A DNA stretch of 64,000 nt, from NCBI RefSeq assembly GCF_016801775.1, contig NZ_CP069005.1, forward strand, positions 88,757-152,756, written 5' to 3'. The notes under the pieces are model-generated. The model saw nothing but the letters and a program-made list of their open reading frames with translations, had not been told where the DNA came from and did no database searches. The stretch's first letter is position 1, and each line of letters opens with the position of its first letter. This DNA comes from Sulfitobacter mediterraneus. Its GTDB lineage: Bacteria; Pseudomonadota; Alphaproteobacteria; Rhodobacterales; Rhodobacteraceae. Of this stretch, positions 32,397-41,935 are shown piece after piece. Made by a program: the position numbers and the translations under genes.

Positions 32397-33626
32397 ATGA
32401 TTGACCCGTCTCGCATCAAACCGCCGCATATCACGCTGAGCAACTGGCGCGCACCGGAGCATATCCCATGGGCGCTGTCGCACTTCAGCTTTATGCCCAC
32501 GGTGGATGTTGCTCGCGCTGGACAGGTGTCGCCGCTGCCTGCATCGCCACGCAATGACATTGAGGCCTTTCGTTTCGATCATGAGGGCCGGACCGGCACT
32601 TTGATCGACGCCCTCAGCGGCGATAGTGCTGATGGCTATATCGTTCTCAAGGATGGCAAGGTGCTATATGAAGGCTATTTCGGCGCCTTTCAAAGCCATG
32701 ACAAACATCTTTGGGCCTCGACCACCAAATCGATCATCGGATCATTGTTCGGGGTGCTGATCGACCACTACGGTATCGACCCCGAGCAAACACCGGCAGA
32801 CTATGTGCCCGCATTGGTCGGCAGCGCCTTTGCCCACTCCAGCCTGCGGCAAGTGTTGAACATGGTCTCGGCCCTCGATTTTTCCGAGGAATACGACGAT
32901 ATGGTGCCCGGATCCGTGCATCTGGAGTATTTCCGCAGGCTGGGGTTGGTGCCCGCCTGGGACCTGATGCAAATGGACCCGCGAAAAGACAGCACTCCGC
33001 GCGGCGCGCGCGGGTTTCTGCCGGCCTTTCGGCTGAACTCAGGGCTGACGCATGGAACGACCTTTGAATACCACTCGCCGAACGTGGATGTGATCGGCTG
33101 GGTGATCGAGGCGGTGACCGGACTGCCCCTGGCCGAGTTCATTCGCAAATACCTGTGGGCCAGACTGCAAACCGAACATGATGCGTTCCTGTGTGCCGAC
33201 ACCGAGTTCAACCCGATTGCCACGGGCGGTTTTAACTCCACCCTGCGCGACGCAGCCCGATTCGGGCTGATGGCGCTGAACGAAGGTCGGGTGGGCGACG
33301 ATCAGGTCATTGGCGCAGACTGGATGGCCGACACATACGCGCTGCGCGATCAGGATCGTCTGGCATGGCAACGCAGCATCTTTGCGGACCCGACCGCAAT
33401 CACCCATATGCCGGACTTTGGCGGCTATCGCAGTTTCTGGTGGATCTGCGATGCAGAGCAGGGTGAGCGCGCCGCGATCGGAATCTACGGCCAGATGATC
33501 TATGTAAACAAATCCACCAAAACCGTGATCGCAAGCTTTTCCAGCCCCGACTTTACCTCGAATGCGCGGCGGCCCTCTTTCAAACGTGTGTTACGAGGCA
33601 ACCGGGCCTTGGCCGCAGCCCTGTGA
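32397..33626 (+). CDS. NylB-like serine hydrolase (class C beta-lactamase family)
   Basis: 409 residues, cytoplasmic (no signal peptide). The serine beta-lactamase fold has the catalytic S-x-x-K as STTK (about residues 108-111) and the Y-x-N equivalent in YHSPN (about 225). The layout, including an N-terminal extension and lack of a signal, resembles 6-aminohexanoate-dimer hydrolase (NylB) and related esterases or amidases rather than true beta-lactamases. It follows the TRAP genes by 21 bases and precedes an acyl-CoA ligase, so it probably opens an amide or ester in the imported compound. Confidence 0.8.
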   Translation: MIDPSRIKPPHITLSNWRAPEHIPWALSHFSFMPTVDVARAGQVSPLPASPRNDIEAFRFDHEGRTGTLIDALSGDSADGYIVLKDGKVLYEGYFGAFQSHDKHLWASTTKSIIGSLFGVLIDHYGIDPEQTPADYVPALVGSAFAHSSLRQVLNMVSALDFSEEYDDMVPGSVHLEYFRRLGLVPAWDLMQMDPRKDSTPRGARGFLPAFRLNSGLTHGTTFEYHSPNVDVIGWVIEAVTGLPLAEFIRKYLWARLQTEHDAFLCADTEFNPIATGGFNSTLRDAARFGLMALNEGRVGDDQVIGADWMADTYALRDQDRLAWQRSIFADPTAITHMPDFGGYRSFWWICDAEQGERAAIGIYGQMIYVNKSTKTVIASFSSPDFTSNARRPSFKRVLRGNRALAAAL

Positions 33627-33654
33627 CAGACCCACTACCAAAAGGACGACGAAA

Positions 33655-35289
33655 ATGACGAAACACTGGCTCAAGACCTATGACGCGGGCGTTCCGGAAA
33701 CGATCAATGCCGATGCCTACCCGTCAATTGTGTCTTTGTTCGAGGACTCCGCAGCCAGATACGCCGATCTGGTGGCGTTTGAGTGTTTTGGACAAACCAT
33801 GACCTATGCGCAGGTGGACCAGGCCAGCCGGGCCTTTGCCGCCTGGTTGCAAACAGAACTGGGTGTGCAAAAGGGCGACCGCATCGCTTTGATGTGTCCG
33901 AATATTTTTGCCTTTCCGGTGGCAATGCTGGGCATCCTGCGTTCCGGCGCCTGCCAGGTGAACGTCAACCCACTCTACACCCCGCGCGAGCTTGAGCATC
34001 AGCTGAATGACTCGGGTGCCGAAACCATCGTGATCTTCAGCGGATCGACCCCGGTTCTGGCCGAGATTGTCGCCAACACGCCGGTAAAACGGGTGATCTC
34101 GGTTGACCTTGGCGATGGGGCTGACCTGCCGATCCCGTCCCCCCAGGTGGATGCGCGGCTCAGCAACGTCACCCCGATGGCCGAGGCGCTGAGCCAGGGG
34201 GCAGGGAGGACCTATGCCGATGCCGGTCTTGGCGGCGAGGACCTGTTGTTCTTTCAATACACCGGCGGAACAACCGGCCCCTCCAAGGGCGCGGTACTGA
34301 AACATCGCAATGTGGTCGCCAACCTTGAGCAATACAAAGCCTTCCTGCCCGAGGCGTCGGTCCCGACCAAAGAGGTCATGGTCGGGGCCCTGCCGCTCTA
34401 TCACATCTTCGGCCTGACGATTTCGCTGGCCTATATGTCCCTGGGCGGCCGGGTCGTGCTGATCCCGAACCCGCGCGACATTGACGCCTTTCTTGACGCT
34501 ATCAAAAACGCCGGGATCACCGTGTTTCCCGCAGTGAACACGCTGTTTGCAGGTTTGGCGATGCATCCGGGCACCAAGGACGTGGACTTTTCCAAACTCA
34601 AGGTTTCGATCGGCGGCGGTGCGGCGATCATTGAAACGGTGTCTGACAATTGGAAGGCCCTGACCGGTCGCCCGATCACCGAAGGTTACGGTCTGTCCGA
34701 AACCGCCCCGCTGTTGTCGATTGTCCCCATGGGCGTGGGGAAATTCACAGGCTCTTGCGGATTGCCCGTGTCATCGACGGACATCAGGCTTTTGGATGAG
34801 GACGACAACGAGGTGGCCATTGGCGCACGTGGCGAGATTTGCGCCGCAGGACCGCAGGTGATGGCGGGCTACTGGAACAAACCCGAGGCCACCGCCGAGG
34901 CGTTCACCGCCGACGGGTTTTTTCGCACGGGCGACATCGGCGTGTTCGACGGGAATGGGTATCTGCGCATCGTCGACCGCAAGAAGGACATGATTATCGT
35001 CAGCGGCTTCAACGTCTTTCCCAATGAGATTGAGGCCGTGGTCACGGCGGTCGATGGGGTGGCCGAATGTGCTTGTGTCGGCGTGCCAGACGAAAAGACA
35101 GGCGAAGCCGTGAGCGTCTTTGTGGTCAGAAAACCGGGCGCTGAGGTCACTGATGAGGCCATCCTGACCCATTGTCGCAAGGAAATGACCGCCTACAAGG
35201 TGCCGCGCAGGATCACCTATGTCGATGAGTTGCCCAAGTCCGGCGTCGGCAAGATTCTGCGCCGTGAGCTGCGCAAAGCAAGCGCATGA
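33655..35289 (+). CDS. Long-chain-type acyl-CoA ligase (AMP-forming)
   Basis: 544 residues from ATG 33655 with AAAGGA upstream. The adenylate-forming motifs are complete: YTGGTTGPSKG (about 202-212), GYGLSETAP (about 342), TGDIGVFDGNGYLRI and the C-terminal catalytic lysine in GVGKILRREL. It resembles FadD-type ligases. Here it would convert an acid, taken up by the TRAP system or released by the hydrolase, to its CoA thioester. The true acid cannot be read from sequence. The stop overlaps the next start (ATGA). Confidence 0.88.
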   Translation: MTKHWLKTYDAGVPETINADAYPSIVSLFEDSAARYADLVAFECFGQTMTYAQVDQASRAFAAWLQTELGVQKGDRIALMCPNIFAFPVAMLGILRSGACQVNVNPLYTPRELEHQLNDSGAETIVIFSGSTPVLAEIVANTPVKRVISVDLGDGADLPIPSPQVDARLSNVTPMAEALSQGAGRTYADAGLGGEDLLFFQYTGGTTGPSKGAVLKHRNVVANLEQYKAFLPEASVPTKEVMVGALPLYHIFGLTISLAYMSLGGRVVLIPNPRDIDAFLDAIKNAGITVFPAVNTLFAGLAMHPGTKDVDFSKLKVSIGGGAAIIETVSDNWKALTGRPITEGYGLSETAPLLSIVPMGVGKFTGSCGLPVSSTDIRLLDEDDNEVAIGARGEICAAGPQVMAGYWNKPEATAEAFTADGFFRTGDIGVFDGNGYLRIVDRKKDMIIVSGFNVFPNEIEAVVTAVDGVAECACVGVPDEKTGEAVSVFVVRKPGAEVTDEAILTHCRKEMTAYKVPRRITYVDELPKSGVGKILRRELRKASA

Positions 35290-36182
35290 AGGCGGTTGCC
35301 CCACATCCGGCATTGGCATATGCCGTCATGGCCCTTGGGGCGATAGGGCTGACGCTGGGGGACTTCTTTATCAAGAAATCCTCGATCGACGGTGTTTCGA
35401 TTGCGGCCCTGCTTTTGTTTGCCTGGCCTCTGACCGCAGCAAGCTTGGTTTTGTTGGCAAAACTGCAGGGGGGGATCCGGCATCACCTCTATCCCCATGC
35501 GCCCCGCAAACTGTTGATCCGCGCTGGCCTGCTGCTGGTCATGTCGGTGCTGAACATCTCGTCACTGTCGCTCAATCCCTACGGGCAGCATGCCATGCTG
35601 TTCCAGTTGTCCCCGGCCTTTGCCTTGTTGATTGGCGTGACCTTTCTGGGAGAACGGCTGACAGCGCATGTGGTTCTGGTGTTGCTGGCCTGCCTTGTCG
35701 GGACATGGTTGATCCTGAACCCGGGGCTGGGAGGGATGGCAGTTACTTTGCTTTTGGCGGTTGCCGCGGCGATATCGAATGCCATGACAAACGTCTATAT
35801 GGCGTCAAACCGCGCGGCGGCAACGCCGATCGGCTTTACCTTTTGGGCGGTGAACGGAGTTGTGCTTGTGGCCGCAGCGTACTGGATTCTGGCAGAGCGC
35901 ACCCTGCCGCCGCTGTCTTCGCAACTCTGGATTCAACTAAGCGCGATGTGTGCGGTTTCAGGGATCGTGCTGGCCAGTCTGGCCATGCAACTTGCCGGCA
36001 GTGATATCGGCAGAGTAACCATCATGCTTTATACTCAGATGCCGGTCGCTTTGGGGCTGGGATGGCTTGCATTCTGTGAACGACCCACAATAGTGGCCAT
36101 GCTGGGCGGCGTGCTGATTGTGCTCGCCGGTGCCTCCATTCCGCTCGTGGCGGTATACAAAACCGAAAGGACGACGGCATGA
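35286..36182 (+). CDS. EamA/DMT-family permease
   Basis: 298 residues with ten predicted membrane helices in two EamA repeats; the first ends near GERLTAHVVLVLLACLVGTWL and the second near FCERPTIVAMLGGVLIVLAG. Drug/metabolite transporters of this kind mostly export amino acids or metabolites, so it may release a by-product of the pathway. It overlaps both neighbours by four bases. Confidence 0.85.
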   Translation: MKAVAPHPALAYAVMALGAIGLTLGDFFIKKSSIDGVSIAALLLFAWPLTAASLVLLAKLQGGIRHHLYPHAPRKLLIRAGLLLVMSVLNISSLSLNPYGQHAMLFQLSPAFALLIGVTFLGERLTAHVVLVLLACLVGTWLILNPGLGGMAVTLLLAVAAAISNAMTNVYMASNRAAATPIGFTFWAVNGVVLVAAAYWILAERTLPPLSSQLWIQLSAMCAVSGIVLASLAMQLAGSDIGRVTIMLYTQMPVALGLGWLAFCERPTIVAMLGGVLIVLAGASIPLVAVYKTERTTA

Positions 36183-36817
36183 GAAAACCGGACACCGACA
36201 GCTATCGACCCACAAAACAGGCACGCAGCGCCCGGTCCGAGCAACTCTTGCTGGATGCCGCAGAAGCGCTTTTTGCCGAACACGGATTTCAGGGTACCAA
36301 GGTGACGGACATCATCGAACGATCGGGCTGTTCGATCGGAACCTTCTATCACCGGTTTGGCGACAAGGAAGGTTTGGCGCGTGTGCTCATCCATCGCTTT
36401 ATCGAAGATGGCACGACCATGATCGACGCCCTGGACCTGAGCCGCTCAAAGTGCGGTGATCTGCCGGGAATGCTGCGTTATCTCGCCGGAGTTCTCTACG
36501 ACACAATGACCGACAAGTTGGGCGTCTACAGGGCGTCGCAGCGGTTGAACTCGCTCGCCTCCAAAGGTGAGGTGAACACCGCCGTGCTGGTAGCCCCACT
36601 GGCAGCTCACGTTCTGGTCCATGCCGCCGATTACAGCGACGAGATCTCGGCCCCGGACGGTGAGGCAGCGTTGCGTCAGGCTCTGCAGCTTATTGTCATG
36701 ATCACATGGCAGACTCGTTTGGGCGCCGGAACTCTGTTTCCAAAGGACAGGGGCCCACTCATTGAGATGATGGTCAAGTCCGCGATGGGGCTGTTGAAAG
36801 AGGACGCCAAGAGATGA
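36179..36817 (+). CDS. TetR-family transcriptional regulator
   Basis: 212 residues. The N-terminal helix-turn-helix is typical (LLLDAAEALFAEHGFQGTKV, then CSIGTFYHRFGDKEGL), followed by a helical ligand-binding domain. Encoded inside the operon with four-base overlaps on both sides, it probably represses the operon and responds to a pathway acid or CoA ester. The dyad at 29404-29427 is a possible operator. Confidence 0.88.
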   Translation: MRKPDTDSYRPTKQARSARSEQLLLDAAEALFAEHGFQGTKVTDIIERSGCSIGTFYHRFGDKEGLARVLIHRFIEDGTTMIDALDLSRSKCGDLPGMLRYLAGVLYDTMTDKLGVYRASQRLNSLASKGEVNTAVLVAPLAAHVLVHAADYSDEISAPDGEAALRQALQLIVMITWQTRLGAGTLFPKDRGPLIEMMVKSAMGLLKEDAKR

Positions 36818-38463
36818 ACGAGATCACGGTCTTCACCGCCAAACGTGTCCACACGATGAGCGACAGCGCGCCAACCGCGACGGCTGTGGCGGTGCGTGAC
36901 GGCATTATTCTCGAAGCGGGCACGCTGGAGAGCCTCGCGCCCTGGCTCGAGGCGCATCCTCACAGGATCGACACCCGTTTTGCCGACAAGATCATGATGC
37001 CGGGGTTCATTGATCCGCATCTGCACCCCTTTATTGGCGCCGTCCTGTTGCCGACCGCCTTTGTCACCGCGTTCGAATGGAAAGTGCCTGGGCAGGATGT
37101 TCCGGCAACACGCGGCCACGCAGAATACCTTGAGGCTGTGCGCGCGGCGGTGGCCAGGGACGATGGCTCAAAACCAATTTTCGTCACTTGGGGCTATCAT
37201 CAGATCTGGCACGGAGATGTCACGCGCGAAGAGTTGAATGACATCTCGGCTGACAGGGCAATATTGGTCTGGCACCGGTCGTTTCACGAGATCATTCTGA
37301 ACGACGCCGCCATCGACCGTCTCGGGATCGACCGTCAGATGATGCAGGATCACCCGCAGATCAACGCCGAAACGGGGCGGTTTTCCGAAACCGGGGCCAT
37401 GGTGGCCATTGATGGGTTGAAACCCATCCTGTTTTCGCCCGACTGGTTTGGAGCCGGGCTCTTCAGGCTGCATGAGGTGCTGCATGCGGGAGGCCATACA
37501 ACTGTGGCGGATATGGCCTGGGGCATGTTCGACTACGAGATGGAATGGGCGGCCTGCGTTCAGTCGATGGAGGTCGCAAATCCCCCCTATCGCGTGATGA
37601 TGGTGCCGCGTGGTTTGCCCGAACCGGAATTGATGGGCAATCCCGAAGATGCCTTTGCCCGGGTCGATGCGCTCACTGATCGCGGCACGGACCGGCTGTT
37701 CTTTGATCGCCATGTCAAATTCTTCACCGATGGCGCGTTCTTTTCAGAGCTGATGCAGTTGACTGATCCGGGCTATATCGACGGCCATCACGGAGAATGG
37801 CTGACCGCGCCGGATCAGTTCGAGGCCATCGCGCGCCCCTATTGGAATGCGGGCTATCGCATCCATGTGCATTGCACAGGCGATCTGGGGGTAGAACTGG
37901 CGCTGGACGTGCTGGACAAGCTCCAGTTCGAGCGCCCGCGCGTCGATCACCGCTTTACGATCGAGCATTTCGGGGTTTCAACCGAAGATCAGGTCCGCCG
38001 GATCAAGGCTCTGGGGGCGATTGTCTCGGCCAACGTCTATTATCTGCACGAGCTGGGCGAGGCCTATTGGCGCAAGTCCATAGGCCACGAACGGGCTAGC
38101 CAGATGGCGCGGCTGGGGTCTTTGGCGCGTGCAGGCGTGCCCTTTGGCCTGCATTCCGATTTCACCATGGCTCCGGCGCATCCGCTGACCAGCGTCTGGG
38201 TAGCGGTGAACCGCTTTGCGGAATCCGGCGCGGTCCTGGGTGAAAATGAGCGGGTCAGCGTGCATCAGGCACTGCGGGCGATCACCATAGATGCGGCCTG
38301 GGTGATGGGCCAGGAAAACATGATCGGGTCCATCCAATCTGGAAAAAAGGCAGACTTCACAGTGCTGGACGAAGACCCTTACGGGGTTGATACTGCGCGG
38401 CTCAAGGACATTGCAATCCATGCCACCGTGTTTGAGGGGGTCGCGCACCTACTGGACAAATGA
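36814..38463 (+). CDS. YtcJ-like amidohydrolase
   Basis: 549-residue metal-dependent hydrolase of the amidohydrolase 3 family. Metal ligands and family signatures are visible: GFIDPHLHP (about 64-72), VKFFTDGAF (about 303-311), HVHCTGD (about 349-355), IEHFGVS (about 382) and HSDFTMAP (about 446). No signal peptide. It would hydrolyse an N-substituted amide or similar bond. It overlaps the TetR stop by four bases and is followed with overlap by a metallochaperone gene. Confidence 0.88.
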   Translation: MNEITVFTAKRVHTMSDSAPTATAVAVRDGIILEAGTLESLAPWLEAHPHRIDTRFADKIMMPGFIDPHLHPFIGAVLLPTAFVTAFEWKVPGQDVPATRGHAEYLEAVRAAVARDDGSKPIFVTWGYHQIWHGDVTREELNDISADRAILVWHRSFHEIILNDAAIDRLGIDRQMMQDHPQINAETGRFSETGAMVAIDGLKPILFSPDWFGAGLFRLHEVLHAGGHTTVADMAWGMFDYEMEWAACVQSMEVANPPYRVMMVPRGLPEPELMGNPEDAFARVDALTDRGTDRLFFDRHVKFFTDGAFFSELMQLTDPGYIDGHHGEWLTAPDQFEAIARPYWNAGYRIHVHCTGDLGVELALDVLDKLQFERPRVDHRFTIEHFGVSTEDQVRRIKALGAIVSANVYYLHELGEAYWRKSIGHERASQMARLGSLARAGVPFGLHSDFTMAPAHPLTSVWVAVNRFAESGAVLGENERVSVHQALRAITIDAAWVMGQENMIGSIQSGKKADFTVLDEDPYGVDTARLKDIAIHATVFEGVAHLLDK

Positions 38464-39323
38464 CAATACCGACCATCCTAGTTTCAGGCTATCTGGGCGC
38501 CGGAAAAACCACGCTGATCAACGCATTTCTACACGATCCACAAGGACTTAGGGCAACGGTTCTGGTGAACGATTTTGGTGCCGTGAACCTTGACGCCGAT
38601 CTGATTGAGAATGCTGATGGGAACACCATTGCTTTAACCAATGGATGCGCGTGCTGCGCCATCGGTGACGATCTGCTCTCCGCCGCGCGACAAGTGGTTG
38701 AAAGCCCCGAGGCGGCGCGGCCTGATCTGGTTGTCGTGGAGGCAAGCGGTGTTGCCGAACCAGCCCGTATGGCGATGCTCTTGCGCGGAGTAGCGGGACT
38801 TGCCCCAGCGGCGATTCTGACGTTGGTCAACGGATCGACAGCCACCCGGAACGCGAAGGATAAATTCGTCGGCCGCTTGTTTGTATCGCAGATTAACAAT
38901 GCACATTTTGTTGCGGTGAACCGCACCATGGGGCACGAAAAGGTGGTCAGCACACTCGTGGCACAACATGGGCTCTTTGCCGTTCAAGTAACAACGCTGA
39001 TGGATGCCGTGAATGCCCAGTTGGCACTTTCCAGAACACGTGCCGGGGTGGCAACGGAGCCCCCCGAGTTTTTCAGTCGCGTAATTGACCTGCCAAATCC
39101 CGTGTCAGAGGCCGCGGTGGTGACATGGTGTGAGAACCTGCCTGACCATATCCATCGGGTAAAAGGACTTATGCAAACCACCAGCGGTCTGCGAAAACTT
39201 GACTATTGTCAGGGCAAATTCACTCTGGTTCCCGCTGGGGCGAGGCTGAAATCCGTCCCCCAGCGGATTGTTCTGATCGGAACGCAAAAGATAGACACTT
39301 TACAAGATTTCATTACCTCGTGA
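38460..39323 (+). CDS. COG0523 (CobW/ZigA-like) GTPase metallochaperone
   Basis: 287 residues. Walker A GYLGAGKTT (9-17), the family's metal-binding C-x-C-C in NGCACCAIGD (about 60-69), Walker B region LVVVEASGVAEP, and a short CobW C-terminal domain. COG0523 GTPases insert zinc or other metals into partner enzymes. The gene overlaps the amidohydrolase gene by four bases, so the amidohydrolase is the likely client. It is the last gene of the operon. Confidence 0.87.
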   Translation: MTIPTILVSGYLGAGKTTLINAFLHDPQGLRATVLVNDFGAVNLDADLIENADGNTIALTNGCACCAIGDDLLSAARQVVESPEAARPDLVVVEASGVAEPARMAMLLRGVAGLAPAAILTLVNGSTATRNAKDKFVGRLFVSQINNAHFVAVNRTMGHEKVVSTLVAQHGLFAVQVTTLMDAVNAQLALSRTRAGVATEPPEFFSRVIDLPNPVSEAAVVTWCENLPDHIHRVKGLMQTTSGLRKLDYCQGKFTLVPAGARLKSVPQRIVLIGTQKIDTLQDFITS

Positions 39324-39804
39324 GCTTCTCGGGCGACGGGCGCGGCAAGAGGGTAACTCAATTTTCAAGTTAGTTGTGGCCCGAGTCTGTTCATTTTAAG
39401 AATTTGGACTGAGGTTTTTTGGACATTTTTGCCCGATAGTCACTCGATCCAATTCGTTCCACAAGTTTCTAACGCCTGTTGCGAGACACCACTTTAGTCG
39501 TACTCAAGGGTTCAATCGATACTTTGTCCGTGTCTCGAAGGTCTATGCAGCCGGCAGTGAAAGCTGTGTATTGGTTTGCGCCGCAGCGGCGACCAAGAAC
39601 GACTGCTTCGGTGACCCACGCCGCATCGCAACGAAAAGTGCGCCGCGGCTGCGAAGTCCTGCTGCGTCAGCAAAGTTCTCAAATCCAATGTCGACTTTGT
39701 CCGCTCAGCTGACCTTGGCATCGACAGTAGCGAACGACCGGTGATTGAGTAACTCCGAGCACTTAGGTCAGCACGGATGAATGCCAACGCTGTCTTTGAC
39801 GGCG
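39324..39804. other. Intergenic stretch after the catabolic operon, no supported gene
   Basis: About 480 bases, AT-richer at 39360-39480. A plus-strand frame of 77 codons (39479-39712) and a minus-strand one have no ribosome site and read as low-quality Arg/Ser-rich protein. No clear terminator follows the last operon gene, and I see no insertion-element ends. Confidence 0.45.
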
Positions 39805-40551
39805 CTAGTAGTTCACCTGCTCAAAACCGTAGTTGCCTTCATAGTCACGCCAGTCGACAAATACTGAGCGGTGATAGATGCCGGGGCAATTTTGCCCCCA
39901 TCTTTCGAGACCAATTTGAGCGGTGGGGAGGGCGGTGATGGAAGTTCTTTGCCAAGCGAACTCACCTTGCGTTCCATATGTGCCAAGAACAACGTTGGCG
40001 CTACGTTCGCAATCTCCTTCGCTTCCAGCCTGGTATTGTCTTGCGTACTGGATATTAAAGACGCGAATAGACCGCACGAAATTGAACTCAGGACCGCTGA
40101 TATCGATGTCCGCGCGATCTTGAACAAGCCGGAGGGCTCTATCGGCGAGTACGAAGTCATTAGGGGCATCTGGAGTGCGCAAAGCAGCCTCAATCGGGGT
40201 AGCGACATCTTGCGCTGGAAAAGACTGTCGCGGTTCAGTGCGGTTGTTCTGTAAGAACGCTTCAAAGATGCGGTTTACACTGTTTGGTGCTGGAGCGGTC
40301 TCATAGGACGCACCCATTGGACAGCGCCAAATTTGGAGCGGCGGCTCCACTGGCCAGGGCGTAATCCGCCGGATGAATTCGGCGCGAGCCCGAGCACAAG
40401 GGACAGAAGCGGGCCAGCCACCAGAGAGACACAAGAGGATTGCGCAATCGATCGGGTATGTCTGCGCGCGGGCGGGTACCGGCAGCGAAACGCCTGTCAC
40501 ACTTAAAGCAACTGCGACCGAGGGGAGGAGCTTCTTGAGTAGATGACGCAT
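39805..40551 (-). CDS. Exported protein probably linked to conjugation regions
   Basis: 248 residues with signal peptide (cleavage after VPARA, about residue 29). The mature N-terminus YPIDCAILLCLSGGWP plus CARARAEFIRRITPWPVEP, then WRCPMG, gives several cysteines in a conserved block. I associate this block with proteins encoded beside alphaproteobacterial type IV secretion genes, but I know no function. If right, it is an outlying piece of the conjugation region on the far side of the TRAP operon. It is followed on the opposite strand by its own AT-rich promoter region (40560-40640). Confidence 0.6.
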   Translation of the reverse strand: MRHLLKKLLPSVAVALSVTGVSLPVPARAQTYPIDCAILLCLSGGWPASVPCARARAEFIRRITPWPVEPPLQIWRCPMGASYETAPAPNSVNRIFEAFLQNNRTEPRQSFPAQDVATPIEAALRTPDAPNDFVLADRALRLVQDRADIDISGPEFNFVRSIRVFNIQYARQYQAGSEGDCERSANVVLGTYGTQGEFAWQRTSITALPTAQIGLERWGQNCPGIYHRSVFVDWRDYEGNYGFEQVNY

Positions 40552-40700
40552 GCTGAGGACCCTCTGTGACTGGCTTCAGCATACATACGAAAATATACTA
40601 TCGCAACATCAAGTATAATGTCGCATAATGAAGTTTATGTGAATAAATGATGGTCGCAGAGAAAGTCGACTGTTGTCTCCCGACATGCCAACCTGCTCAC

Positions 40701-41342
40701 ATGCAACGGTTCTTCTCAACCAAAATGCCGGGCGTGCAATTTGTAATGAACGTCTTGGTCTTCAGCCTGATCGGTCTCCTGCCGGTCTTGCTCGTTTATG
40801 TCATGCGTGCGCCTGGATTTGCTTCGGCGTTGATGGACGGTGGACCGGCGCTATCACGATTTTTCAGGCAGGTTCTGACGAATGGGCTGCCGGTCATCTT
40901 TATCGTCAACTACGTCGGTTTCTTTCTGTTTGCGGTGTTGAATGCCAAGGACGCCAATGGCCGTGATCCGGCGTCGTACATTCTCCTCGATCTTGTAATC
41001 CGCGTCGCTCTCTTTCTCGTTCTCCACGCCTTCATATATGTGCTCTCCGCCAGTTGGTTCGGCTCATTTGGAGGTAGTCGGGCCACGGCTCTGTCAGTGG
41101 TTGCGCCCACACTGGCGCGGTCCGCACACTTTGAAAATATTTCCGGGGTCTACCTGTATGCTACGCTGGTAAGTGCGCTGCCGCTCTATGTCACCGCGGC
41201 GGAAGACTCACTGATCCTGAGACCATTCGTCAGACTTTTGCCGAAAAAAGCGGGGGCTGTTGTGGTTGCTTTGTTTGCCTTCCTTTTGACAGTTCTGTGC
41301 CTGACGCTCACTGCGAGTGTAATGGCGCGTCTTCATGGCTAG
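40701..41342 (+). CDS. Polytopic membrane protein of unknown function
   Basis: 213 residues from ATG 40701 (an upstream in-frame ATG at 40647 gives an unlikely Cys-rich extension). About five hydrophobic helices (near 13-36, 55-78, 92-118, 140-165 and 185-210). It contains no recognisable family motif. Its stop overlaps the convergent dsbB gene end by four bases. An association with the thiol genes is positional only. Confidence 0.6.
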   Translation: MQRFFSTKMPGVQFVMNVLVFSLIGLLPVLLVYVMRAPGFASALMDGGPALSRFFRQVLTNGLPVIFIVNYVGFFLFAVLNAKDANGRDPASYILLDLVIRVALFLVLHAFIYVLSASWFGSFGGSRATALSVVAPTLARSAHFENISGVYLYATLVSALPLYVTAAEDSLILRPFVRLLPKKAGAVVVALFAFLLTVLCLTLTASVMARLHG

Positions 41343-41848
41343 GTCAGCGTGTGATTTTCACGTGGCCGATAAGCGTGCGCTGCTTTGGCCAATGCCATGA
41401 TCCAGAGCCCTGCTAGAACGAAACTCCAAAGCGCATTCCAACTCGCCATAGATAGATTCAGGAATTCCCACGCGACTTCGTCACACATCACCAAGTTTGA
41501 TGGTGAGGATGACGCGGAGGGCAAAAGGTCCGCACCTGACAAGTTCGATATATCGAGACCAGAGCCTGTGCACGCTGTCGGACCTTCCCACCAATCCCGT
41601 TCGACGCCGGTGTGGAAAATCCCGATGCCCGCTGTCGTGAGGGCCGCGGCAGCACCTGCCATCAAGAGCAGCAAGATGGGCAAACCAACCATCAGAAGCG
41701 CGCCAATAACGATGGCAATGGCGTGAGGATACCGCTGCCAGATGCACATCGCGCAGGGCGCATATCCGAGCGCCTGAAAGATGAATGCGGCGAGCAAGAG
41801 CACAGCCGATCCACCTGCAGCGAGCATCCCGAGTTGTTTTTCTGTCAC
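41339..41848 (-). CDS. dsbB: DsbB-like disulfide bond formation protein
   Basis: 169 residues with four membrane helices and the two essential cysteine pairs: CAMC in the first periplasmic loop (about residues 32-35) and the second pair in ACTGSG...VMCDEVAW (about 92 and 121). It reoxidises DsbA with ubiquinone. The DsbA-like partner is encoded 550 bases away on the other strand. Confidence 0.85.
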   Translation of the reverse strand: MTEKQLGMLAAGGSAVLLLAAFIFQALGYAPCAMCIWQRYPHAIAIVIGALLMVGLPILLLLMAGAAAALTTAGIGIFHTGVERDWWEGPTACTGSGLDISNLSGADLLPSASSSPSNLVMCDEVAWEFLNLSMASWNALWSFVLAGLWIMALAKAAHAYRPRENHTLT

Positions 41849-41935
41849 TTGTACCTCATAGAGTCAGACTGGTTGAGTACCAGGGGTACGTCGTGAGTTT
41901 CCCAAGCCTAGTAGTGAACACAGGTGCCCAATTCA

